Below, one piece after another: positions 27,460 through 34,836 of a DNA stretch of 64,000 bases. How positions within the stretch are numbered: the first letter of the stretch is position 1; each line of letters starts with the position of its first letter. Origin of the DNA: Paraburkholderia sp. SOS3 (GTDB lineage: Bacteria; Pseudomonadota; Gammaproteobacteria; Burkholderiales; Burkholderiaceae). The notes below the pieces were generated by a model that saw only the letters and a list, made by a program, of their open reading frames with translations, had not been told where the DNA came from and ran no database searches. A program made the translations under genes and the position numbers. The stretch lies in the NCBI RefSeq assembly GCF_001922345.1, contig NZ_CP018812.1:2170001-2234000 (forward strand). The letters are read 5' to 3'.

Positions 27460-28575
27460 TCAAGCCTGTTGGGCCGCGTGCATGCGCAGCGCTTCGTCGA
27501 GCGCGCGCTGCAATACCGCTTGCTCGAGGTCCTCGCCGATCATCACGAAACGGCTCGCGTGCGGGCTCGCGGTCGCGTCGCCCTGCTGCTCCTGCGGCCG
27601 CCAGCGGCGATCGAAATAGCTGTCGAAACGGCGCCCGACGCCCTGGATCACGAGACGCATCGGCGCGTCCGGCAGCGCCGCGAAGCCTTTGACGCGATAC
27701 ACGGTATGCTGCTCGACCACGCGTTGCAGCGCGGCGATCATTGCTTCGCGCGACGGCGCGTATGCGCTGACCACCACCGAATCGAACTCGTCGTGATGGT
27801 GGTCGACGTGGTCGGGGTCATCGGCCGAGCCATGATGATCGTGGCGCAGGTGAATCGTTTCTTCCGACGCGGACTCGAGCCCGAGCAGCGCATGCAGATC
27901 GAGCTGGCCGTTCTGCGCGCGCACCACTTTGACTTGCGCCGGAATCTCTTCGCGAATGGTCGCTTCGACCGCTTGCGCTCGCGCGTCGTCGAGCAGATCG
28001 GTTTTGTTCAGAATGACGAGGTCCGCCGCGCACAGCTGGTCTTCGAACAGCTCGTGCAGCGGCGACTCGTGATCGAGATTCGGATCGGCTTTGCGCTGCG
28101 CGTCGACAGCGAGCGGATTTTCGGCGAACTGGCCGCTCGCAACGGCCGGCCCGTCGACGACGGTCACCACCGCATCGACGGTGAAGCTATTCCTGATCGA
28201 CGGCCAGTTGAACGCCTGCACGAGCGGCTTGGGCAGCGCGAGGCCCGACGTTTCGATCAGCACGTGGTCGATCTGGTCGCGGCGCTCGACGAGCTTTTCC
28301 ATGACGGGAAAAAATTCCTCCTGCACGGTGCAGCACAGACAGCCGTTCGCGAGCTCGTACAGCTGGCCTTCGATTTCGCGGCCTTCGTCGTCGCAGCCGA
28401 TGCCGCAGCCTTTGAAGATTTCGCCGTCGATGCCGAGTTCGCCGAACTCGTTGACGATCACAGCGGCCCGCAGTCCGCCGGCGTGCCGGAGAATATGGCG
28501 TAGCAGCGTGGTTTTGCCGCTGCCGAGAAAGCCCGTGACGATCGTCACAGGAATTTTGCGCATCTGGGTTTGCAT
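27460..28575 (-). CDS. cobW: CobW family G3E GTPase, cobalt delivery
   Basis: 371 residues. G3E-family metallochaperone GTPase. Walker A GFLGSGKT at residues 15-22, the metal-binding CxCC motif C79-L-C81-C82 in NGCLCC, and NKTD for guanine recognition are intact; a histidine/aspartate-rich loop (HLRHDHHG ... DHVDHHHDEFDS) in the middle probably binds metal. It should load Co2+ for CobN. First gene of the minus-strand operon cobW-cobN-chlI-VWA, directly behind a cobalamin riboswitch. ATG at 28575 was taken; a second ATG at 28563 is possible, neither with a strong ribosome binding site. Confidence 0.94.
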   Translation of the reverse strand: MQTQMRKIPVTIVTGFLGSGKTTLLRHILRHAGGLRAAVIVNEFGELGIDGEIFKGCGIGCDDEGREIEGQLYELANGCLCCTVQEEFFPVMEKLVERRDQIDHVLIETSGLALPKPLVQAFNWPSIRNSFTVDAVVTVVDGPAVASGQFAENPLAVDAQRKADPNLDHESPLHELFEDQLCAADLVILNKTDLLDDARAQAVEATIREEIPAQVKVVRAQNGQLDLHALLGLESASEETIHLRHDHHGSADDPDHVDHHHDEFDSVVVSAYAPSREAMIAALQRVVEQHTVYRVKGFAALPDAPMRLVIQGVGRRFDSYFDRRWRPQEQQGDATASPHASRFVMIGEDLEQAVLQRALDEALRMHAAQQA

Positions 28576-28680
28576 GGCGACTTTACGATGTGAACGCGGC
28601 GCGATGTACGACACAAGGAGCGACATCGAGCACGCGAAGAAGTGGACGGAACGCCGCAACCCCGCGGCATCAACCCTGGT

Positions 28681-28920
28681 CTTCCGGCCGGTATCCGGGC
28701 TGGCGAGAGCGCCGCTTCACCTTCCCACGCGAGTGAACAGTTTCTCGCGCAGTGGTTTTTCTGCCCGCGCGGCCTTGCGCGCGGACCTCGAAGCCGGCTC
28801 TGCACCGCGGCAACCGCGATGCGCTCGCCTTCCGTTGCGGGGGCAGCACAGGTTGACCTGAAGCCGCTACGCGGCAGCCGCATTCGACAGGTTCAGGCCC
28901 GCTGTTTCCCGTTTAACTGC
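28681..28920 (-). promoter_or_regulatory. Cobalamin riboswitch upstream of cobW-cobN operon
   Basis: Read on the minus strand, the segment starts with TTAAACGGGAAACAG, continues with the core CTGCCCCCGCAACGG and ends with the B12 box AGCCCGGATACCGGCC at 28701-28686, in the order and spacing of AdoCbl riboswitches. It lies about 100 bases before the cobW ATG and 35 bases after a good promoter. When adenosylcobalamin is bound, expression of the operon should drop. The expression platform between 28680 and 28575 holds a small GCCGC-GCGGC stem but no clear U-run, so translational control is more likely than termination (inference). Confidence 0.93.
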
Positions 28921-28960
28921 ACACGCCGGACGGCGCGCGCGAGCACCAGAAGTGGCTGCG

Positions 28961-28989
28961 AGTGTAGGCGCGGGGCGGGGAGGCGTCAA
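28961..28989 (-). promoter_or_regulatory. Sigma-70 promoter for the cobW operon
   Basis: On the minus strand TTGACG (28989-28984), 17 bases, TACACT (28966-28961): close to consensus with ideal spacing. Predicted transcription start near 28954, about 35 bases before the first conserved part of the riboswitch. Confidence 0.75.
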
Positions 28990-29086
28990 GAAACGAACCG
29001 ATCATCGAGCTTCGGTTTTCGCGCCCGGGAGCGGCGATCGGCCACGTATGCCGATGCGCCCGGTGCCTGGCGGCGATGCGTTCATG

Positions 29087-29095
29087 TGCTATCGT
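29087..29095 (+). promoter_or_regulatory. Candidate extended -10 promoter for the cobE operon
   Basis: TGC-TATCGT (29087-29095) fits an extended -10 element; no good -35 is seen. Predicted start near 29102 would place the plus-strand riboswitch about 30 bases into the transcript, mirroring the arrangement on the other strand. Low confidence. Confidence 0.4.
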
Positions 29096-29129
29096 ATGCG
29101 CGCGTCCGGTGCCGCCTATGCGCGTAGTG

Positions 29130-29320
29130 CTCGCATGCGGTTAAACGGGAAACAGGAAAGCGCGGTTGCATGCTGCACGCGCCCAACCTGTGCTGTCCCC
29201 GCCAACGGTAAGCGGCCTGCGGACTCCATGTCCGCGCATGCGCTTCGATGCCACTTTCGGCCGTCCGCCGATGGGAAGGCGAAGCGCATGAGGCCGTCAG
29301 CCCGGATACCGGCCGGATGC
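29130..29320 (+). promoter_or_regulatory. Cobalamin riboswitch upstream of cobE-cobO-cobB-bluB
   Basis: TTAAACGGGAAACAG at 29141-29155, core CTGTCCCCGCCAACGG at about 29191, and B12 box AGCCCGGATACCGGCC at 29299-29314. The core differs slightly from the minus-strand copy (CTGTCCCCGCC versus CTGCCCCCGC). It is separated from the cobE start by about 270 bases that contain an iterated 11-bp motif. The two riboswitches are divergent, about 210 bases apart. It should repress the plus-strand operon when adenosylcobalamin is plentiful. Confidence 0.93.
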
Positions 29321-29389
29321 AAGGGGGCGAACGTCACGGTCGCCAGTCGCCGGTTCCGCGGGGGACGGATACGGGCGCCCACGCATGGC

Positions 29390-29442
29390 GCAACCGCTAG
29401 CAACGGCTTTGCAACCGCTTTGCAAACTGCTAAGCAACCGCT
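29390..29442 (+). repeat. Iterated GCAACCGCT motif in the cobE leader
   Basis: Five imperfect copies of GCAACCGCT (29390, 29400, 29411, 29422 degenerate, 29434), about 11 bases apart and so close to helical phasing. They lie between the riboswitch and the first gene. Could be an operator array or part of the expression platform; no function is established. Confidence 0.6.
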
Positions 29443-29589
29443 CGCCGCCGTGCACGCTATGTGGCATTGCATGACACGTCTTCATTACGCGCTTGCCGGC
29501 GCGGCTCCTTGTACGACCGCACCTCGCGCCGCCAATCTGCGCGCGCTTTTTCTCGCGCCTCGTTGTCCAACGCATCACGGCGGCGCGCG

Positions 29590-30069
29590 ATGAGGCATGC
29601 GATAACCGCACGGCCGAAACGGCTCGTCGTCGGCATCGGCTGCAAGCGCGGCGCGAGCGTCGAACAGATCGATGCGGCCGTGCGTAGCGCGCTCGGCCCG
29701 CATTCCATCGACGACGTCCGCGCGGTCGCGACCGTCGACATCAAGGCTCGCGAAGCCGGCATCGCCGGTTTCTGCGCGCGTCATGCGCTGCCGCTGCACG
29801 CCTTTTCGCGCGAGCAGATCGCGAACGCAGCCTCGGTTTTCGCGGGGCAGACTTCGGCGCCCTCGCGCGCCGTGCGCGCGCACGTCGGCGTCGACGGCGT
29901 GTGCGAACCGTGCGCCCTGCTCGCCGCCCCGCAAGGGCGGCTCGTTGCGCCGAAACGCGCATTCGAAGGCGGCGTGACCGTCGCCATCGCCATTGTCGAT
30001 TCCGTTGCGCATGCAACGTTCGGTCGTGAACGCACCCAGCATCGACAACACCATCAGGACGCTCAATGA
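29590..30069 (+). CDS. cobE: CobE / CbiG C-terminal-domain protein
   Basis: 159 residues. The start RLVVGIGCKRGASVEQIDAAV and the segment VRAVATVDIKAREAGIAGFCARHALPLHAFS match the CbiG_C/CobE domain. In cobalamin synthesis CobE occurs as a free-standing protein in aerobic organisms; its exact reaction is not settled. A diverged CbiG_C-like domain is also present in the CobJ fusion, so this organism has two. ATG at 29590; the stop overlaps the cobO start by four bases (ATGA). First gene of the riboswitch-controlled plus-strand operon. Confidence 0.88.
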   Translation: MRHAITARPKRLVVGIGCKRGASVEQIDAAVRSALGPHSIDDVRAVATVDIKAREAGIAGFCARHALPLHAFSREQIANAASVFAGQTSAPSRAVRAHVGVDGVCEPCALLAAPQGRLVAPKRAFEGGVTVAIAIVDSVAHATFGRERTQHRQHHQDAQ

Positions 30070-30668
30070 AAACCGACCCCGAATCGCATCAGCGCATGAC
30101 CCAGCGCCGCCGCGAAGGCCATGAGAAGAAACAGGCGGAAGCGACCATCGAAAAAGGTCTGCTGATCGTCAATACCGGCACCGGTAAAGGCAAGAGCACG
30201 GCGGCGTTCGGCATGGCCGTGCGCGTGCTCGGTCACGGCATGCGCCTCGGCGTCGTGCAGTTCATCAAGGGCGCGTTGCATACGTCCGAGCGCGACTTCC
30301 TCGGCAGCCTGCCGAACTGCGAGTTCATCACGATGGGCGACGGCTACACGTGGAATACGCAGAACCGCGACGCCGATATCGCCACCGCACGCAAAGGCTG
30401 GACCGAAGCCAGACGAATGATCGAAAGCGGCGACTATCAAATGGTGATCCTCGACGAGCTGAACACGGTGCTCAAGTACGACTATCTGCCGCTCGACGAA
30501 GTGCTGGGCGTGCTTGCCGCGCGGCCCGGGATGCTGCATGTGGTCGTCACGGGGCGGCATGCGCCCGATGCGCTCGTCGAGGCGGCCGATCTCGTCACCG
30601 AGATGCGCGCGATCAAGCATCCGTATCGCGAGCAGCACGTGAAGGCGCAGCGCGGCGTGGAGTTCTGA
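30066..30668 (+). CDS. cobO: Cob(I)yrinic acid a,c-diamide adenosyltransferase
   Basis: 200 residues, CobA/BtuR/CobO family. Transfers the adenosyl group of ATP to Co(I) of the corrinoid. P-loop NTGTGKGKST at residues 36-45, followed by GMAVRVLGHG and the conserved FIKG and VILDELN segments. Coupled to cobE by a 4-base overlap and to cobB by a 3-base gap. Confidence 0.96.
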   Translation: MKTDPESHQRMTQRRREGHEKKQAEATIEKGLLIVNTGTGKGKSTAAFGMAVRVLGHGMRLGVVQFIKGALHTSERDFLGSLPNCEFITMGDGYTWNTQNRDADIATARKGWTEARRMIESGDYQMVILDELNTVLKYDYLPLDEVLGVLAARPGMLHVVVTGRHAPDALVEAADLVTEMRAIKHPYREQHVKAQRGVEF

Positions 30669-30671
30669 ACG

Positions 30672-32018
30672 ATGGCGCAGTGCCCCGCGCTCTTTATCAG
30701 CGCACCTGCCTCCGGCCAGGGCAAGACGACGATCACGGCCGCGCTGGCGCGCCATCATCGCCGGCAAGGGCGCCGCGTGCGCGTGTTCAAGACCGGCCCC
30801 GACTTTCTCGATCCGATGATTCTCGAACGCGCGAGCGGCGCGCCCGTGCTGTCGCTCGACCTGTGGATGGTCGGCGAGGCCGCGTGCCGCGAACTGCTCG
30901 CACAGGCCGCCGCGCAAGCGGACCTGATTCTGATCGAAGGGGTGATGGGTTTGTACGACGGCACGCCGAGCAGCGCGGATCTGGCGGCTGCGTTCGGCGT
31001 GCCCGTGGTCGCCGTGATCTCGGCGAAAGCCATGGCGCAGACGTTCGGCGCCGTCGCGTTCGGACTCGCACACTATCGCGACGATGTGCCCATGCGCGGC
31101 GTGTTCGCGAATCGCGTCGGGTCGACGCGGCATGCGCAGATGCTCGAAGCCGCGCTGCCGCCCGGCCTCGAATGGATGGGCTCGATCGCAAGCGCCGCGG
31201 ACATCGAATTGCCGGACCGGCATCTTGGCTTGCACCAGGCCGCGGAGATCGTCGACCTCGACAAGCGGCTCGATCAAGCCGCCGACGCGCTCGCCTGCAC
31301 GCCGCTCGCCCGGTTGCCGCCCGCCGTGCAGTTCGGGCCGACGCAAGCGCCGGTGCCGGCATCGGATCCGCTGCGGCCCGGCAGCGGCGCGCGACCCGCA
31401 GCGCTGCCGCGCCTGCTCGAAGGCGCCCACATTGCCGTCGCGCGCGACGCCGCGTTCTCATTCATCTACCCGGCGAATCTCGCGTTGCTCGACACGCTCG
31501 GCGCGCGCGTCAGCTTCTTTTCGCCGCTCGCCGACGAACCGGTGCCGGACACTGCCACTGCGCTCTATCTGCCCGGCGGCTACCCCGAATTGCATGCGGC
31601 CACGCTCGCGCGCACTGCGCGCGCGGCCGGCTCGGTGCGCGCGCATGCGGCCGCCGGCAAACCGGTGTTCGCCGAATGCGGCGGCATGCTGTACCTGCTC
31701 GAAAGCCTGACGGCCGCCGACGGCACGACGACGCCGATGCTAGGCCTGCTGCCCGGCCACGTGCAGATGCGCACGCGCTTCACGGCGCTCGGCATGCAGC
31801 AGCTCGACAGCCCGCTCGGCACGATGACCGGTCACACGTTCCACTACTCGCACGTGAGCACGCCGCTCACGCCCGTGCTGCATGCGACGCGTCCGCAGTC
31901 GGACGCGGCCGGCGAAGCGGTCTACCGCTCAGGCCCGATCGTCGCAACCTATATGCACATCTACTGGCCGTCGAATCCGGCCTTCACCGCGGCACTATTC
32001 CATGGCAACGCGTTTTAA
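30672..32018 (+). CDS. cobB: Cobyrinate a,c-diamide synthase
   Basis: 448 residues. Glutamine-dependent amidation of the a and c side chains (hydrogenobyrinic acid in the aerobic route). N-terminal dethiobiotin-synthetase-like domain with Walker A APASGQGKTT (11-20), C-terminal class I glutamine amidotransferase domain with the nucleophilic Cys in FAECGGMLYLLE at about residue 338 and a conserved histidine in GHTFHYSHV. Its 3' end overlaps bluB by 17 bases. Confidence 0.95.
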   Translation: MAQCPALFISAPASGQGKTTITAALARHHRRQGRRVRVFKTGPDFLDPMILERASGAPVLSLDLWMVGEAACRELLAQAAAQADLILIEGVMGLYDGTPSSADLAAAFGVPVVAVISAKAMAQTFGAVAFGLAHYRDDVPMRGVFANRVGSTRHAQMLEAALPPGLEWMGSIASAADIELPDRHLGLHQAAEIVDLDKRLDQAADALACTPLARLPPAVQFGPTQAPVPASDPLRPGSGARPAALPRLLEGAHIAVARDAAFSFIYPANLALLDTLGARVSFFSPLADEPVPDTATALYLPGGYPELHAATLARTARAAGSVRAHAAAGKPVFAECGGMLYLLESLTAADGTTTPMLGLLPGHVQMRTRFTALGMQQLDSPLGTMTGHTFHYSHVSTPLTPVLHATRPQSDAAGEAVYRSGPIVATYMHIYWPSNPAFTAALFHGNAF

Positions 32019-32649
32019 CGACGCCGATCGCGCGGCGGTCTACCGCGCCATTTACGAACGCCGCGACATGCGCCACTTCGTGCGCGGCCCCGTCGACCCC
32101 GCCGTGCTGCAGCGCCTGCTCGACGCCGCGCACCACGCGCCGAGCGTCGGCTACATGCAGCCGTGGCGCATCGCGCGCATCACCGATGCGGCGCTGCGCG
32201 CCGCGCTGCAAGACGCGGTCGAACGCGAGCGGCTACTGACCGCCGACGCGCTCGGCAAGCGGCGCGACGAGTTCATGAAGCTGAAGGTGGAAGGCATGCG
32301 CGATTGTGCCGAAGTGCTGGTTGTCGCGTTGATGGACGGACGCGACGCGCACGTCTTCGGCCGACGCACGCTGCCCGAGATGGATCTCGCCTCGGTGTCG
32401 TGCGCGATCCAGAACATGTGGCTCGCGGCGCGCGCGGAAGGCATCGGCATCGGCTGGGTGTCGCTGTTCGATCCCGCGGAAGTACGGGCGCTGCTGGGCA
32501 TGCCTGACGGCGCACAGCCGGTTGCGATACTCTGCGTGGGTCAGATCGACGAGTATTACCCGGAACCGATGCTTGAAATGGAGCGCTGGGCGACGCGCGC
32601 GCCGCTCGCCGATTGCGTGTTCGAAAACCGGTGGCCGGATGCGACGTGA
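32002..32649 (+). CDS. bluB: 5,6-dimethylbenzimidazole synthase
   Basis: 215 residues. Nitroreductase-fold enzyme that cleaves reduced FMN with O2 to form dimethylbenzimidazole, the lower ligand of B12. Typical segments: RDMRHFVRGPVDP near the N-terminus, APSVGYMQPWR and LASVSCAIQNMWLAARAEGIGIGWVS. ATG at 32002 lies inside the end of cobB (17-base overlap). Its stop overlaps a GTG that begins a small membrane-protein gene. Consistent with the aerobic, de novo nature of the locus. Confidence 0.95.
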   Translation: MATRFNDADRAAVYRAIYERRDMRHFVRGPVDPAVLQRLLDAAHHAPSVGYMQPWRIARITDAALRAALQDAVERERLLTADALGKRRDEFMKLKVEGMRDCAEVLVVALMDGRDAHVFGRRTLPEMDLASVSCAIQNMWLAARAEGIGIGWVSLFDPAEVRALLGMPDGAQPVAILCVGQIDEYYPEPMLEMERWATRAPLADCVFENRWPDAT

Positions 32650-32828
32650 CAGAACCGGATAACGAAATGAAAGAACCACGAAAAATATCGGCAGCAGAGG
32701 TCGTCTGGCTGGTCTGCTTCCTGGCACTGTGCCTTTACCCGCCGACTTTGTTCGGCAAGCTCATGGGGCTTATTGTTTTCGCGATTCTGGTCAGGTGGTA
32801 TGTGCGCGGCGACCCGCGCTTCCGGTAG
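32646..32828 (+). CDS. Small membrane protein coupled to bluB
   Basis: 60 residues from GTG at 32646, which overlaps the bluB stop (GTGA), a sign of translational coupling; an ATG at 32667 would give 53 residues. Residues ~16-50 are hydrophobic with one to two membrane segments (WLVCFLALCLYPPTLFG, LMGLIVFAILVRWYV); the N-terminus is charged. Not recognised as a named family. Last gene of the riboswitch-controlled operon; could be involved in cobalt or corrinoid handling, or simply be a passenger. No function can be assigned. Confidence 0.6.
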   Translation: MTEPDNEMKEPRKISAAEVVWLVCFLALCLYPPTLFGKLMGLIVFAILVRWYVRGDPRFR

Positions 32829-32866
32829 GCCGTCGCGTTCGCTCACGCGGCAAGTCGCGCAAGCGG

Positions 32867-33514
32867 CTACTCGTTCTCGTCGAAGTAGTGGCCGAATTTC
32901 GCCTGCTTGGTGCGGATATACCGCTCGTTCTCTTCACGCACCGGAATGGCAAGCGCCACGCGCTCGCACACGGGAATGCCGTGTTTGGCGAGCGTGTCGA
33001 ACTTCTCGGGGTTGTTGCTCATCAGCCGCACCGACGTGACCTCGAGCACACGCAGAATGGCGGCCGCCGAATCGTATTCGCGCGAATCGTCGGGCAGGCC
33101 GAGGTCGAGATTCGCTTCGACCGTGTCGCGCCCCTGCTCCTGCAGCGCATAGGCGCGGATCTTGTTCGTCAGGCCGATGCCGCGCCCTTCGTGGCCGCGC
33201 AGATACAGCAGCACGCCGCATCCTTCAGCCGCGATATAGCGCAGCGCGAGGTCCAGCTGTTCGCCGCAATCGCAGCGGTACGAGCCGAGTACGTCGCCGG
33301 TCAGGCATTCGGAGTGCAGGCGTGTCAGCACCGATTGCTTGCCCGCGACGTCGCCCATGACGAGCGCGACATGTTCGGCGTCGCCGTCGGTGACGCGGAA
33401 CACATACGAGGTAAAGGTGCCGTATCGGGTAGGGAGCGTGGCTTGCGCTTCGAGCGCAACGCATTCCTGGGTATGCGGATCGTCGCCGGGCGACGGATCG
33501 TGAGACGTGGGCAT
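32867..33514 (-). CDS. ribA: GTP cyclohydrolase II
   Basis: 215 residues. First step of riboflavin synthesis from GTP. Zinc ligands C70, C81 and C83 in the pattern C-x10-C-x-C, and the catalytic region [20 protein letters not shown], are intact. Single-domain RibA without the DHBP synthase part. ATG at 33514 begins the conserved protein; a longer upstream frame is not supported. Convergent with the bluB operon. Riboflavin is precursor of the FMN from which BluB makes the lower ligand, so proximity may be meaningful, but no riboswitch is seen before it. Confidence 0.94.
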   Translation of the reverse strand: MPTSHDPSPGDDPHTQECVALEAQATLPTRYGTFTSYVFRVTDGDAEHVALVMGDVAGKQSVLTRLHSECLTGDVLGSYRCDCGEQLDLALRYIAAEGCGVLLYLRGHEGRGIGLTNKIRAYALQEQGRDTVEANLDLGLPDDSREYDSAAAILRVLEVTSVRLMSNNPEKFDTLAKHGIPVCERVALAIPVREENERYIRTKQAKFGHYFDENE

Positions 33515-33771
33515 GGCGTTAAGCGGATGTCTGACAGAGCCCGAGTACGACCGGGGAAATAGTGTGGAACTGGAGTTTACCGCTAAACGCGAAGACCCAT
33601 TCGTCATGCATCCAGTCGCAGCGACCCGCATCGGCGCGTGCGTGCGGGATCCCACGTGGCACGTCGCACCGAAGCAGCGTCGCCGTGCGCGCGACTGCCG
33701 CCTATACTGGATTGGCCAGTCCCTGACGACAGCCGCCACCCGGTGTGCTGCACTGCGAAAGGAGCCGCTTT

Positions 33772-34209
33772 ATGACCCGCGTTGCACAAGTACTCAAAGC
33801 GAAGACGGACCAGAACGTCTACACGATCGCCGCGTCGGATTCGGTCTACAACGCACTCAAACTGATGGCTGACAAGCAGATCGGCGCATTGCTCGTCATG
33901 GAAGGCGAGGCGATCGCCGGCATCGTCACCGAGCGCGACTATGCGCGCAAGGTCGTATTGATGGACCGCTCGTCGAAGTCGACGCCGGTGCGCGACATCA
34001 TGAGCAAGGCCGTCCGGTTCGTGCGCCCCGAGCAGACGACCGACGAGTGCATGGCACTGATGACCGAACGCCGCATGCGCCACCTGCCCGTGCTCGATCA
34101 CGACAAGCTGGTCGGCATGGTGTCGATCGGCGACCTCGTGAAGAACATCATTGCCGAGCAGCAGTTCACCATTCAGCAACTCGAGCAGTACATCACCGGA
34201 GCCGGCTGA
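33772..34209 (+). CDS. Two-CBS-domain protein
   Basis: 145 residues consisting of a tandem CBS pair (about 10-60 and 78-130), the arrangement that binds adenosine nucleotides or NAD. Typical patterns: GALLVMEGEAIAGIVTERDYARK and MRHLPVLDHDKLVGMVSIGDLVK. No other domain, so it probably acts as a free-standing energy sensor. ATG preceded by AAAGGAG. Separated from ribA by a 257-base divergent gap in which no promoter was assigned, and followed by a strong hairpin. Confidence 0.9.
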   Translation: MTRVAQVLKAKTDQNVYTIAASDSVYNALKLMADKQIGALLVMEGEAIAGIVTERDYARKVVLMDRSSKSTPVRDIMSKAVRFVRPEQTTDECMALMTERRMRHLPVLDHDKLVGMVSIGDLVKNIIAEQQFTIQQLEQYITGAG

Positions 34210-34227
34210 CTCCGCAATCGCAAGCAA

Positions 34228-34261
34228 GCCGGCCCGCGCATCTGTTTCTGCGCGGGCCGGC
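34228..34261. terminator. Perfect 13-bp hairpin between convergent genes
   Basis: GCCGGCCCGCGCA (34228-34240), 8-base loop, TGCGCGGGCCGGC (34249-34261). It sits 18 bases after the CBS gene stop and 44 bases before the end of the convergent DUF4148 gene. There is no T-run on either side, so a role as bidirectional terminator or mRNA 3' stabiliser is likely but not proven. Confidence 0.6.
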
Positions 34262-34305
34262 CTGTTCGACGACGGCCTTGCTGGCCGAACCCATGACCGG
34301 CCGGA

Positions 34306-34641
34306 TCAATGGCCGAAATTAACCGTATTGGCCCGGTCGAGGCGCGCCGGCGCACCAGCTTGCGACGTACCGCCCGTCGCTGCGCCATAACCTGTGTCAG
34401 CCGCCGGTTGCTGCGCGACAGCTTGCGCGTTCTGTTCCTGCACGCGGTGTTCGGCAGCCTGGATATCGGCCGGGTACGTCGCGTCGTTCGCGGTCGCCGG
34501 GTTATAGCCGGCCTTTTCCAGTTGAATCAGTTCGTTACGAACCTGGGCACGCGTCACACCGGGCTCGTTCGATTGCGCAAACGACACAGCCGGAACAGCG
34601 AGCACGGCAGCGATGGCAACAGCCTTGATCAGCGATTTCAT
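34306..34641 (-). CDS. DUF4148 periplasmic protein
   Basis: 111 residues. Sec signal peptide (MKSLIKAVAIAAVLAVPAVSFA, cleavage before QSNEPG) and a conserved DUF4148 core (VTRAQVRNELIQLEKAGYNPAT..YPADIQAAE). Members of this family are abundant in Burkholderia; function unknown. ATG at 34641 with AAGGATT and a GGAGG further upstream; the longer frame to 34740 has no support. The C-terminus is Ala/Gln/Gly-rich. Confidence 0.9.
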   Translation of the reverse strand: MKSLIKAVAIAAVLAVPAVSFAQSNEPGVTRAQVRNELIQLEKAGYNPATANDATYPADIQAAEHRVQEQNAQAVAQQPAADTGYGAATGGTSQAGAPARLDRANTVNFGH

Positions 34642-34836
34642 AATCCTTACCTCCGACATTTCTTTTTTGCTTGACTTCTTGCCCCATGCAAGAGCCAGTG
34701 ACTCCATTCTATGCAACGGCTTCCTAAGGGAAAACCCCAATTCTGAAGAATCTTAATTGCGAAATATGCAAACGTGCGCCGTGCATCGACCTGTCTTCGG
34801 CGATGGCGCAGCAATCGACGCGACCTCACGCCGCGC

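Noticed and set aside
29461..29589. N-terminal extension of cobE to 29461
   Set aside because: The extra 43 codons are Arg/Ser-rich and cover the leader downstream of the riboswitch; the conserved domain begins at RLVVGIGC after the ATG at 29590.
32867..33739. Extended ribA frame to 33739
   Set aside because: The additional 75 residues are Arg/Ser-rich, not conserved in GTP cyclohydrolase II, and would fill the divergent promoter region with the CBS gene.
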